Notes: generated by a model not told the origin, from the letters alone. A DNA stretch of 19,063 nucleotides from Cyanobacteria bacterium UBA7753 (GCA_002481545.1 DLEF01000013.1:1-19063); one strand, 5' to 3'; counted from the first letter of the stretch, positions 5,871 through 14,173 are shown. Numbers and translations: made by a program.

Positions 5871-5990
5871 CCGCGGAGCGGTTATCCGCCCCGACTTGTG
5901 GGAGGATAGTGATTGTAGGCGAAGTAATGAGCCGTACAAGCACAGGTGGGGAGCAATAATAATTCATAATGTATAGTTACCGCTCCGCGG
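5871..5990. repeat. 120-bp repeat framed by CCGCGGAGCGG inverted repeats
   Basis: CCGCGGAGCGG (5871-5881) is repeated in inverted form at 5980-5990 and again at 6035-6045. The core 5889-5953 (CCCCGACTTG ... AGGATAGTGATTGTAGGCGA ... CAGGTGGGGAG) recurs at 18395-18458. This GC-rich element accounts for much of the gene-free stretch 5742-6131. The remainder holds a small hairpin GGTGCGGT/ACCGCACC (5829-5848) and an AT palindrome (6049-6088), and I see no gene there. Confidence 0.65.
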
Positions 5991-6131
5991 AAACTCCCCT
6001 TTCCCTGCGGGATTTCCCCAAGCTGGGGCAATAGCCGCTCCGCGGGCGTTTTTTGTTTGCAACACTTCGTAATATGTCAAACAAAAAAATAATTAACGTA
6101 GGGTAGGCTTTAGTCTACCGAATTACAATTA

Positions 6132-7001
6132 TTATTCAAAATATTCTCTTTGAATAATAGACATCATCTTGTTGAGGAAATGTTTATATCTTGCGCGGTC
6201 TGATTCTCCTGACATAATAATATCAGCGTGAGCCTTGCAAGGTCTTATATAGATTTTTGCTTTTTCGTTTGCGTTTTTGTAAATAGAATCAGCGGAGGAG
6301 TCTAAGCCTCTTTCTACCGCTCTTGTATAAAATCTTTCTTTTTGAATATGTTCTCTGATATCTACGTAGATAGAGATATCAAACGCGTTTTTAATCTTAT
6401 CCGTAAGCGTAAATAAACCTTCCGAAATAATAATTTTGGAAGGTTTAGCAAGTGTATAATTGTCATATCTGATAGCAGTACCGCTCATGTCATATTTTGG
6501 AAGATAAATACTTTTGCCTGAAAGCAATTGTTTAATGTGTTCACACATAAGTTCCAATTCCAATGCTTGCGGAACGTCTAAATCGTAATGTTTTGCAAAT
6601 TCCGCAAAGCTTCCTGCTTTTTTGACCATATCTGATCTGTCATAGTAATAATCATCCGTATTTACTCTGGTGATGATATCTTCGGAATCGTATTCCGTTG
6701 CGAAAGCATTGATTGTTTCAATGATATCAAGCGTAATTGTTGATTTTCCGCTTGCCGTTTCGCCTGCGATACCGATTGACATTGATCGGTTAATCTTTTG
6801 TGCCATAAACTCAGCTATTTTTCTGATAACCGAAGGTTTATAACTGATTATTATTGAATCGGGAGATTTCATCTCAGTTTCAAATATATAATACAAATCT
6901 TGTTCTATTCTGTCCGCTCTGTTTATTGTTGGGGCGGTTACATAATTCTTTTCGAGTTGGTTTTCAGCTGTAATAGTCTTATTTTCCATTAATTTAGTCA
7001 T
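6132..7001 (-). CDS. Uridine kinase-like P-loop kinase
   Basis: A 289-residue cytosolic kinase of the uridine kinase/phosphoribulokinase fold. The Walker A motif GETASGKST is at 80-88. The acidic pair in NTDDYYYD (Asp116, Asp117) and the downstream HYDLDVPQALE (138-148) match the uridine kinase substrate-binding regions. Arg-rich segments at 224-232 and 269-271 fit the lid. The protein is longer than typical Udk because of an N-terminal extension of about 70 residues, so the true substrate (uridine/cytidine or another small alcohol) is uncertain. The start at 7001 has AAAGGA about 12 bases upstream; Met5 at 6989 is an alternative. It has its own extended -10 promoter, divergent from rdgB. Confidence 0.8.
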   Translation of the reverse strand: MTKLMENKTITAENQLEKNYVTAPTINRADRIEQDLYYIFETEMKSPDSIIISYKPSVIRKIAEFMAQKINRSMSIGIAGETASGKSTITLDIIETINAFATEYDSEDIITRVNTDDYYYDRSDMVKKAGSFAEFAKHYDLDVPQALELELMCEHIKQLLSGKSIYLPKYDMSGTAIRYDNYTLAKPSKIIISEGLFTLTDKIKNAFDISIYVDIREHIQKERFYTRAVERGLDSSADSIYKNANEKAKIYIRPCKAHADIIMSGESDRARYKHFLNKMMSIIQREYFE

Positions 7002-7046
7002 TGTTTGATAAAATCCTTTTCAACTTTTATTAGTTAAATTTTTTTT

Positions 7047-7055
7047 ATTATACCA
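7047..7055 (-). promoter_or_regulatory. Extended -10 promoter of the kinase gene
   Basis: TGGTATAAT on the minus strand: a perfect TATAAT with the TGn extension and no good -35. It lies about 45 bases upstream of the kinase start. Confidence 0.6.
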
Positions 7056-7080
7056 GATTAAACGAGCATGAATACATTTT

Positions 7081-7110
7081 TTGTTAAAATATTAATAAAA
7101 ATGTTACAAT
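7081..7110 (+). promoter_or_regulatory. rdgB-proA promoter
   Basis: TTGTTA (7081-7086), an 18-base spacer, then TACAAT (7105-7110). The leader is about 30 bases and ends in AGAGGAGA before the ATG at 7148. It is back to back with the kinase promoter. Confidence 0.6.
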
Positions 7111-7147
7111 TAATAATAATAAATAATATAAAAGAGGAGATAAAACC

Positions 7148-7738
7148 ATGGCAAATATAGAAATAACGCTTGGAACGGGGAATGAACATAAGGTTTTTGA
7201 GATTAATACAATTGTAAAAAGTCTCGGATATGACAATATAAAATTCGTTCAAGCGCCAAAAGGTTTCAACCCAATAGAGAACGGCACAACATTTGAGGAA
7301 AATTCTCTGATAAAGGCAAGAGAGGGGGCTAAGTTGTCCGGCATGATAAGCCTCGCGGATGATTCCGGCTTATGTATAGATGCCCTGAACGGAGCTCCGG
7401 GGTTGTATTCCGCCCGTTATGCAGGAACACAGGATGCAAAGATTGAGCGGGTTTTGAGAGAACTGAAAGGCAAAGAGGACAGAACTGCAAAATTTGTATG
7501 TTGTATGACGCTTGTTGATAAAGACGGCAATGTGATACATGTTACAAAAGGCGAATGCAAAGGACATATCGTGTATGAGCGCAAAGGCACTCACGGGTTC
7601 GGTTATGATCCTATTTTTATGCCTGACGGCTATGATATAACGATTGCCGAGATGAGCGAAGAGGGCAAAAACTCTATCTCTCACAGAGGAAAAGCGTTAG
7701 AGAAAATGCTCTCATTTATAAAAGATAATGTGCTATAA
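7148..7738 (+). CDS. rdgB: XTP/dITP diphosphatase (HAM1/RdgB family)
   Basis: A 196-residue house-cleaning enzyme that hydrolyses dITP, XTP and similar non-canonical purine triphosphates to monophosphates, keeping them out of DNA and RNA. Family motifs in order: GTGNEHKVFEI (9-19, nucleotide binding), ENGTTFEENSLIKA (44-57), ADDSGL (70-75, catalytic Asp71/Asp72 and Mg binding), GAPGLYSARYAG (82-93), GFGYDPIF (150-157, base recognition) and SHRGKAL (178-184). All key residues are present and the length is normal. The start follows AGAGGAGA at 7133-7140. It is the first gene of an operon with proA, separated by only 22 bases. Confidence 0.95.
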   Translation: MANIEITLGTGNEHKVFEINTIVKSLGYDNIKFVQAPKGFNPIENGTTFEENSLIKAREGAKLSGMISLADDSGLCIDALNGAPGLYSARYAGTQDAKIERVLRELKGKEDRTAKFVCCMTLVDKDGNVIHVTKGECKGHIVYERKGTHGFGYDPIFMPDGYDITIAEMSEEGKNSISHRGKALEKMLSFIKDNVL

Positions 7739-7760
7739 TTAAGCTATAAAAGGGGAAATT

Positions 7761-9017
7761 ATGGATACTAAAGAATTTGAAAACATTTGTAAACGTGCAA
7801 AATCCGCATCAATAAAAGCGCAAGGACTTTCAACGGAAACTAAAAACAAAGGTTTGACAGCTGTTGCGAAAGCATTGGAGGAAAACAAAGATAAAATCTT
7901 TGAAGCAAACAAAAAAGATTTAGAGTTTGCAAAAGAGCTTGTAGCAGAGGGAAAACTCACAAAGGCAACCTTCAACCGTCTAAAACTTGATGAAAACAAG
8001 ATGCGCGATATGGTGCAAGGTATCTATGATATAGTTAAACTTGATGATCCCGTAAATAAAACCCTTTTGAAACGTCAACTTGACGAAGGCTTGATTTTGT
8101 ACAAAATATCCTGCCCGATAGGTGTTTTAGGAATAATTTTTGAGGCAAGACCTGACGTAATATCTCAGATATCTTCGCTTGCGATAAAATCATCAAATGC
8201 GGTTATCTTAAAGGGCGGAAAAGAGTCTAAAAACACAAATACCGTTATTCTTGATGTTATAAATAAGGCTCTGGCATCCGTTGACGGGTTCCCTGAAGGG
8301 TTGTTAAATCAGGTATATTCACGAGATGATGTTGCGCTGATGTTACAAGCGGACAAATACATTGATTTGATTATCCCGAGAGGCGGGAACAAACTCGTTC
8401 AATTCATCAAAGGAAATACAAAAATACCTGTATTAGGTCACGCTGACGGAATTTGTCATATCTATGTTGATGAAAGTGCCGATTTAGAGCTTGCAAAACG
8501 TGTTGTTATCGATGCGAAAACACAGTATCCGAGTGCATGTAATACGGTCGAAACACTTTTAATAAACAAAAACTTCAAAGGTGCCGAGGAATTACTCAAT
8601 ACAATAAAAGCTGCGGGAGTAGAGTTGATATTTGAGCCTGAAAGTTGGCACAAAGAGTATTCTGATCTAAAATTGGCAGTTAAATATGTAGCTAATGTTG
8701 ATGAGGCTATAGACCATATAAATACCTTTGGCTCGGGGCATACAGAATCTATCCTGACCGAGAACGAAGATAACGCGCAAAAGTTTATGAATCTTGTTGA
8801 TTCGGCGGGAGTATATCATAATGTTTCTACAAGGTTCGCAGACGGTTATCGTTACGGTTTTGGAGCCGAGGTGGGTATATCTACCAACAAAACCCATGCA
8901 AGAGGCCCTGTAGGGCTCGACGGACTGGTTATATACAAATATAAATTGATAGGTTCGGGGCAGATTGTACAAGATTACGTTTCGGGTAAAAAGCAGTTCC
9001 ATCACAAAGATTTGTAA
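7761..9017 (+). CDS. proA: Glutamate-5-semialdehyde dehydrogenase (gamma-glutamyl phosphate reductase)
   Basis: A 418-residue cytosolic enzyme that reduces gamma-glutamyl phosphate to glutamate-5-semialdehyde with NADPH, the second step of proline synthesis. Aldehyde dehydrogenase superfamily landmarks: PIGVLGIIFEARPDV (119-133), KGGKES (151-156), IPRGGN (205-210), the catalytic Cys260 in YPSACNTVETLL, STRFADGYRYGFGAEVGIST (356-375) and GPVGLDGL (382-389). Length and motifs are normal. An AAGGGG site lies 8 bases before the ATG. The partner glutamate 5-kinase gene (proB) is not in the window. No terminator is visible directly after the stop. Confidence 0.96.
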   Translation: MDTKEFENICKRAKSASIKAQGLSTETKNKGLTAVAKALEENKDKIFEANKKDLEFAKELVAEGKLTKATFNRLKLDENKMRDMVQGIYDIVKLDDPVNKTLLKRQLDEGLILYKISCPIGVLGIIFEARPDVISQISSLAIKSSNAVILKGGKESKNTNTVILDVINKALASVDGFPEGLLNQVYSRDDVALMLQADKYIDLIIPRGGNKLVQFIKGNTKIPVLGHADGICHIYVDESADLELAKRVVIDAKTQYPSACNTVETLLINKNFKGAEELLNTIKAAGVELIFEPESWHKEYSDLKLAVKYVANVDEAIDHINTFGSGHTESILTENEDNAQKFMNLVDSAGVYHNVSTRFADGYRYGFGAEVGISTNKTHARGPVGLDGLVIYKYKLIGSGQIVQDYVSGKKQFHHKDL

Positions 9018-9134
9018 AGATTTATTTCAAAGACATGGATTATGCCTAAAGTTTCTTAAAAATATGCCGTAAAAATACAATGTAAGCATATATTTATGTT
9101 GAGTTGTGTTAACCGAAAAAGGAAAGAACATCTA

Positions 9135-9440
9135 ATGGGCGTACCTAAAACAAATGTGAAATTTACCGTTCGGGATAATTGCGGTTACTATAAATGGAAC
9201 AAAGGCAAAAACGGAAATTATTACAGAACATTCTATGACCAAAAAGGACAGCAAATATCTCAAAGCGCATTTTTAAAAAGCAACAATGCCGTGATTGACA
9301 GCGGAAATGCTATGCGGAAAAAAGAGCATGTAAAGCAAAAATCCGACAATCAGCCTAACAGTGTTTTCAATAACCCTGTAGGTAAAAATAACGCTGATAT
9401 TCTCGGGGCTGAGGCTGTCGGCGATATCAAAAAATGGTAG
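9135..9440 (+). CDS. Small hypothetical protein (101 aa)
   Basis: I do not recognise a family. The start at 9135 is preferred over an in-frame ATG at 9096 because AAAAGGAAAG ends about 10 bases before it, whereas nothing resembling a ribosome site precedes 9096. The N-terminal half is aromatic and basic, with GYYKWNKGKNGNYYRTFYDQ (17-36), which reads like one or two short beta hairpins. The C-terminal half (60-101) is polar, Asn/Lys-rich and probably disordered. There is no membrane segment or signal peptide. A possible promoter (TTCTTA, 17 bases, TACAAT at 9076-9081) would make it independent of proA, and a strong terminator follows. Confidence 0.6.
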   Translation: MGVPKTNVKFTVRDNCGYYKWNKGKNGNYYRTFYDQKGQQISQSAFLKSNNAVIDSGNAMRKKEHVKQKSDNQPNSVFNNPVGKNNADILGAEAVGDIKKW

Positions 9441-9455
9441 AAAAATTTTTATAGA

Positions 9456-9494
9456 AACTGACCGTACACACAAAATGTGTTCGGTCGGTTTTTT
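9456..9494 (+). terminator. Strong intrinsic terminator
   Basis: A 15-bp stem (9456-9470 with 9476-9490, one mismatch and one G-U pair) with a CAAAA loop, followed by a T6 tract. It closes the + transcript ahead of the convergent polymerase gene. Confidence 0.9.
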
Positions 9495-9508
9495 GTGTTA
9501 AATTTTTG

Positions 9509-10666
9509 CTAAAACCCTGTTCTTATGGCGTTTCTGCCAAATCTTTTTTCTATATTATCAATACATTGACTCAATGTTTTTTCTTTTTCATCCTCCTGAT
9601 GAAACAGTGATAACTGTTCGTTCCCGAAGGTCAGATTTTCCAGAACAATCCCTGTACTTCTGTAGGTGATACCTTGTCTGTATATATTAGGCAAAATCTC
9701 GTTTACGGTTTTTTGAAGTGTTATCTCCAAATCCGTCGGTTTCAATAAATTTCTTTTATCATAAAGAGTGGCAAAATCTTTTGTCCTTAACATCACGCCT
9801 ATTGAGGCGCATTTGCCTTTATAGTATCTGAGTCTTGAGCAGGCATTGTGCAAATGTCTGGAAATCTCCGGTTTTATTACTTTTAAATCGTCGGAAAAAC
9901 TTCCGTCACATATAGTGGACGTATCTTGAATTGATTTAGGATATTCAAATTTGTTGCTTACCTTGGAAACACTCTCGCCCAACAGCTCGTGGCGTAGTTC
10001 CACTCCGTTTATTCCGAGCTTTGTTTTGAGCCAAGCATCGTCTTTTGCTACAAATTCGGACGCAAGCAATATCCCGTTCCGTTTCATTGTAAGTGAGTTT
10101 GCTCTCCCTATTCCGCAAACTTCTTCTATATATGTTTTTTCAAGGACAGGCATGATATCGTTTTTACCTATTACAAAGAGTCCGCCCGTTTTCTTTGCCT
10201 TGTCGCTTGCGAGCTTTGCAAGCAGTTTTGAATAACTCAATCCGATTGATACGGGGATATCCGTTTTTTCAAGAATGGTCTCTCTTATAAGCCAGCAAAT
10301 ATCCTGATAGTTTTTTTTGAAGAGTTTGCGTGTGCCCGTCAAATCAACATATGCTTCATCTACGGATACGACTTCGACGTCGGGGCTAAAGTCTGCGAGA
10401 CACGCTATAACCCGCTTTGAATATTCGTGATATTTTCCGTGGTCAGCGATTATGTAATTAGCCTCGGGAAACTCTTTTTTCGCCATAAACAGTGGCATAC
10501 CCATTCTGACGCCGAGTTGTTTTGCCTCTCTGGAGCGTGACAAAACGCAGCCGTTTCTGCCCGAAACAACACAGGTCGGGGTACCTTTGTAGCCTTTATC
10601 GTCTGCCTGTTCGCACGATACGAAAAAGGAGTCGCAATCCACTAATGCTATTACACGTTTTTTCAT
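9509..10666 (-). CDS. Y-family DNA polymerase (Pol IV/UmuC-like translesion polymerase)
   Basis: A 385-residue translesion polymerase that copies damaged templates. The palm metal ligands are Asp10 in ALVDCDSFF and Asp103/Glu104 in SVDEAYVDLTG, and Phe15 is the likely steric gate against ribonucleotides. The finger region GRNGCVLSRSREAKQLGVRMG (36-56) is closer to UmuC, whereas the overall length and C-terminus resemble DinB. A helix-hairpin-helix thumb segment (VCGIGRANSLTMKRNGI) and the little-finger domain follow. QLSLF (351-355) is a clear sliding-clamp binding motif. The tail CIDNIEKRFGRNAIRTG is common in the family. I leave the symbol empty because dinB and umuC cannot be separated by eye. 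It is divergent from the helicase-nuclease gene and convergent with the 9135 gene. No LexA-type site is recognised. Confidence 0.9.
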   Translation of the reverse strand: MKKRVIALVDCDSFFVSCEQADDKGYKGTPTCVVSGRNGCVLSRSREAKQLGVRMGMPLFMAKKEFPEANYIIADHGKYHEYSKRVIACLADFSPDVEVVSVDEAYVDLTGTRKLFKKNYQDICWLIRETILEKTDIPVSIGLSYSKLLAKLASDKAKKTGGLFVIGKNDIMPVLEKTYIEEVCGIGRANSLTMKRNGILLASEFVAKDDAWLKTKLGINGVELRHELLGESVSKVSNKFEYPKSIQDTSTICDGSFSDDLKVIKPEISRHLHNACSRLRYYKGKCASIGVMLRTKDFATLYDKRNLLKPTDLEITLQKTVNEILPNIYRQGITYRSTGIVLENLTFGNEQLSLFHQEDEKEKTLSQCIDNIEKRFGRNAIRTGF

Positions 10667-10672
10667 AATAAT

Positions 10673-10701
10673 ATTATCTCACATCGCGCACCATTTGCCA
10701 A
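10673..10701 (-). promoter_or_regulatory. Promoter of the Y-family polymerase gene
   Basis: On the minus strand: TTGGCA, a 17-base spacer, then GATAAT, each 5 of 6. GATAAT ends only 6 bases before the ATG at 10666, so the predicted RNA start coincides with the start codon, and there is no convincing ribosome site. Confidence 0.5.
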
Positions 10702-10746
10702 TATGATTTTGTTTATTTAAGTCTGTCCGTTTTTGACGTAATTGCC

Positions 10747-10755
10747 TGATATAAT
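10747..10755 (+). promoter_or_regulatory. Extended -10 promoter of the helicase-nuclease gene
   Basis: TGATATAAT: TATAAT with the TGn extension and a poor -35. The leader is about 37 bases and contains AAGGAAGGA just before the ATG at 10799. Confidence 0.5.
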
Positions 10756-10798
10756 AAAATTATGTTAAACTGTTAAAAACGAATAAGGAAGGAATTTT

Positions 10799-13700
10799 AT
10801 GGTAACGGCGGAAGCGGAAAAGACAAAAAGAATGATAAAACCGAACAAACAACAACAAAAATGTATTGAAAAACTGGATGGCCCTGTTATGGTGCTTGCC
10901 GGTCCCGGAACAGGAAAAACATTTACTCTTATTGAACGTATTAAATATATGCTTAAACAAGGAATCGAGCCTGAGAGTATACTTTGTCTTACATATTCCG
11001 AGGCTGCCGCAAGTGAGATGAAAGTCCGACTGGTTAAAGAGGTCGGGACAATAGCCTCTGCCGTATCAATCCATACATACCATGCGTTCTGTAATGAAAT
11101 AATAAAAAATAACCCTGCGGATTTCGAACTTATGGAGGGTTTGGCTCTTGCAGACGATATGCAAAAACAGGACATTATGGCGGAAAGCATAAAAGAATGT
11201 AAGCCCGTTGCTTATGTTACCCAATGGGGAAATGCCGAATATTTTATCACGGAGCATTTGAAAAATGTTGCCGAAATAAAGAAAAGTCAGATTACCAAAG
11301 AAAAGTATATGTATAACCTTGAGCATCATCCTCTGTGGCAGGGGAAAATGGATGAACTGGAAGAAGAAAAGAAAGACCGCGAAACCAACGGCAAGGCTAT
11401 GAAAACATTTAACCAAAAGTATGAAAACCATAAACGTAAAATAGCGAAGGCGCGCGAGGCGTGGGATATTTTTGAGGTTTATAACAGAAAGTTAAAAGAA
11501 CATAACCTTATTGATTTCGACGATATGATTTTAATGGTATTAAATACCTTAAACTCCAATGAGGAGTTGTTGGACAGAGTATCAAAGAAATATAAATATT
11601 TTCTTGTAGACGAATATCAAGATACAAACTATGCGCAAAATAATATTGTGTTTAAGCTCGCGGAAGGCGCAGGAAACAAAAATATCTTTGTAGTAGGGGA
11701 TGACGACCAGATTATATATGAGTTCCAAGGTGCAAAAACCGATACATTGGAAAAATTCCTAAAAAGATATGAAAATGACAATGTTGAGGTAATTTGTCTT
11801 GAGGAAAATAACCGTTCTACCCAAACGATACTTGATTTCAGTTACAAGGTTATATCGCAGGATGAAACAAGACTTGAGTTTAACCCAGAGTTTAAAAAAT
11901 ATAAAATAAACAAAAAACTAACTGCGAAAAATCCTGATGTTTGTGCAAAAGACAGAAAAATAAAGGTTAATTCTTTTGCGGAAATAACGCAGGAGCAAAA
12001 CTATATTGTTGAAGATATTGAAAAATTGATTAAAAAGACAGATTTTCCTAAGACGGAAAAAGGGGAACCGGATTTGTCGACTATCGCTATATTGACGAGA
12101 CAGAACAGTGAGTTGGAAAGTTTTGCGGATTTACTTAAATCAAAAAATATCAAGTTTCAGATAAAAACCACAAGAAGTATTTTTGAGTTGAAACCTTCGT
12201 TATTGCTATATTTTTACTTAAAGGCATTGTTTAATCATTCTTATTATTCGGAACAGTTGTTCGGGCTTTTGGGCTCGGAACCGTTCGCGTTTGAGGCGGA
12301 GGATTACAGTTATTTATTGTCTCAAAACAGATTAAACCATAAAGATTTTGTCGAAAATATCAGATTAAACAAAGACCACGATTGGAAAGACAAAGAAAAA
12401 GTTTTGGGATTTTTGGACACTTATGACGAATTGAAAAAATTGCAGGCAAAAGAGAATTTAAAAAACTTAATTGTGTCTGTTTGCAATAAGACAGGATTGT
12501 TAAAGTATTATGTTGAATCTGATGTGAATAAAACGGATAATATACTTGCTATAAAGAAAATAATCGACCTTGCGGGAGATGTCAGAAGGAACAACCGAGG
12601 GGCAGGGCTTGGCGATTTTATCAAGTATATTGATATGGCACTTGAAAGAAATATTCCGCTGAATATTGATAAAGACGAATACACTCAAAACGCTGTTCAG
12701 CTTGTAACGTTGCACAGCAGTAAGGGCAGACAGTTTGATTATGTTTATATGCCAAATCTTGTTGCATCCAATTGGGAGCGCAAGAATACAAGGAATAATG
12801 TTTCTCTTCCGATTATAGATGAAGATAAATTGGTGGATGACGATGTCGCGAAAAAATCCGAACAGTTGAGGTTGTTGTTCGTAGGTTTGACGAGGACGAA
12901 GTACGACTTGACGCTATCTTATGCCAATAATATTTTGGGCAGAACGCAGGAACTTACGACATATTTGTCCGATGTGATAAACAGCAGTCCTGATTTGTGT
13001 GAGACCGCAACATATGAACTTACAAAAGACGGTTATGCAACAGAGCTTTTAAAATCGTTCAGACAAAACAATTATGATTATGAAGGCGCATTCAAAGATG
13101 AACTTGAAAAACGGGTTGAGAAATTCATCTTGAGTCCGAGCTCGTTAAACCAGTATACAGCGTGCCCGAGAAACTTTTTGTATACGTATATTTTAAGGAT
13201 TCCTATATACGAGTTGGATTGGGATAATGCTAATTACGGCAGTTCTGTTCACGCGGCTCTTGAACACGCCGAAAAAACGGCTATGGAAACGGGCAGTTAT
13301 CCTACCGCGGAAGAAATGGTTGAAGATTTTAAGAAGAATCTGGGCGAGTTTGAGTTTGAAGATGCGGACAAACGCAATGAGTTTTTGAAACGCGGAGCTG
13401 CGTCTTTGAAAAAATATTATCCGCATTTTATAGAGACGAGTGCGGACAGATTGTTCGAGGTAGAGGCGACTTTTGATGCTATTCCGATAGACGGCGAAAT
13501 TATAAAAGGTAAAATTGACCGTATTGAGAAAAATTCTGACGGAACTTTCAGGCTGTATGACTTTAAAACAGGCTCCTCTAAGCCTCATAAACAAATCTCT
13601 GACGGCGGGAACTATGAAAACTATTTAAACCAGTTGAGATTTTACAAGCTGGCATTTGAGACAGTGCATGAAGGCTCCTATGTATCGCAGACAGGGTTAT

Positions 13701-13885
13701 TGTTCCCTGAAGCATTTGAGGGAAATTTCTATATCAAATTGACCGATGAGGACAACAAAATAATCAAAGAAAAGATAATGAATGCTTACAGAGAGATTAA
13801 AGCTCTGAACTTCAAACCTTGCGATGATGAGAAGGCGTGCGAACATTGCTCATACGCGCATTTGTGCAAACTGGATGTCTGCTAG
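10799..13885 (+). CDS. UvrD/PcrA-type DNA helicase fused to a PD-(D/E)XK nuclease with Fe-S cysteines
   Basis: A 1028-residue ATP-dependent helicase-nuclease for DNA end processing. SF1A motifs are complete: Walker A AGPGTGKT (34-41), Walker B VDEYQDTN (270-277), motif III GDDDQIIYEFQGA (300-312), motif IV ENNRST (336-341), motif V TLHSSKGRQFD (637-647) and motif VI EQLRLLFVGLTRTK (688-701). The C-terminal RecB/AddB-type nuclease (about 778-1028) begins LSPSSLNQYTACPRNFLY and has His818, Asp907 (GKIDRIE), Asp921 and Lys923 (YDFKTG) and a QxxxY motif (Gln945, Tyr949). Cys789 together with Cys1014, Cys1017 and Cys1023 matches the iron-staple pattern of AddB and related nucleases. The architecture resembles one subunit of AddAB or AdnAB; no partner subunit is in the window. 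AAGGAAGGA supports the start. Divergent from the translesion polymerase. Confidence 0.93.
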   Translation: MVTAEAEKTKRMIKPNKQQQKCIEKLDGPVMVLAGPGTGKTFTLIERIKYMLKQGIEPESILCLTYSEAAASEMKVRLVKEVGTIASAVSIHTYHAFCNEIIKNNPADFELMEGLALADDMQKQDIMAESIKECKPVAYVTQWGNAEYFITEHLKNVAEIKKSQITKEKYMYNLEHHPLWQGKMDELEEEKKDRETNGKAMKTFNQKYENHKRKIAKAREAWDIFEVYNRKLKEHNLIDFDDMILMVLNTLNSNEELLDRVSKKYKYFLVDEYQDTNYAQNNIVFKLAEGAGNKNIFVVGDDDQIIYEFQGAKTDTLEKFLKRYENDNVEVICLEENNRSTQTILDFSYKVISQDETRLEFNPEFKKYKINKKLTAKNPDVCAKDRKIKVNSFAEITQEQNYIVEDIEKLIKKTDFPKTEKGEPDLSTIAILTRQNSELESFADLLKSKNIKFQIKTTRSIFELKPSLLLYFYLKALFNHSYYSEQLFGLLGSEPFAFEAEDYSYLLSQNRLNHKDFVENIRLNKDHDWKDKEKVLGFLDTYDELKKLQAKENLKNLIVSVCNKTGLLKYYVESDVNKTDNILAIKKIIDLAGDVRRNNRGAGLGDFIKYIDMALERNIPLNIDKDEYTQNAVQLVTLHSSKGRQFDYVYMPNLVASNWERKNTRNNVSLPIIDEDKLVDDDVAKKSEQLRLLFVGLTRTKYDLTLSYANNILGRTQELTTYLSDVINSSPDLCETATYELTKDGYATELLKSFRQNNYDYEGAFKDELEKRVEKFILSPSSLNQYTACPRNFLYTYILRIPIYELDWDNANYGSSVHAALEHAEKTAMETGSYPTAEEMVEDFKKNLGEFEFEDADKRNEFLKRGAASLKKYYPHFIETSADRLFEVEATFDAIPIDGEIIKGKIDRIEKNSDGTFRLYDFKTGSSKPHKQISDGGNYENYLNQLRFYKLAFETVHEGSYVSQTGLLFPEAFEGNFYIKLTDEDNKIIKEKIMNAYREIKALNFKPCDDEKACEHCSYAHLCKLDVC

Positions 13886-13969
13886 GGATAGGGGTAAATA
13901 TAATGTATAATTTTTTCTCTCCCGAGAGAGTGTAAATTAGGGCGAAACACTGCCGAACTAACGTGAACG

Positions 13970-14125
13970 GAGATTCTTCGCACTTGCCTGTATTACATGT
14001 GCTCAGAATGACAGTAGCGCAAGAGTTTACTTGGGTTTAACTTATGAAATTGTATGTTAATTGTCATCCTGAGCGAATTTCTGTTCGGGAACACATAATC
14101 CGTTCAAATATAAGCGAAGGATCTC
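13970..14125 (-). repeat. 156-bp palindromic MITE-like element, copy 2 (inverted)
   Basis: Same length and order of parts as 4001-4156 but in reverse: GAGATTCTTCGC (13970-13981), GCTCAGAATGACA (about 14001-14013), a 31-base middle, TTGTCATCCTGAGC (about 14061-14074) and GCGAAGGATCTC (14114-14125). The four palindrome arms are well conserved and the segments between are diverged. It occupies most of the 288 bases between the helicase-nuclease and ispG stop codons. Confidence 0.75.
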
Positions 14126-14173
14126 AGAAATGCTGGGTACGTTAGCGAACGCACCGATTCCCTTTTTGTGTTT

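Noticed and set aside
5692..5967. 91-codon minus-strand frame overlapping the bioB start
   Set aside because: It crosses the bioB promoter and the GC-rich repeat and overlaps bioB in another frame.
6049..6088. TTTTTTGTTTG...CAAACAAAAAA palindrome as a terminator of the kinase gene
   Set aside because: On either strand the T run comes before the stem and the A run after it, so it does not have terminator polarity.
13911..13934. CTCTC/GAGAG hairpin after the helicase-nuclease gene as a terminator
   Set aside because: The T tract lies 5' of the stem on the + strand and becomes an A tract on the minus strand; the stem is only 5 bp.
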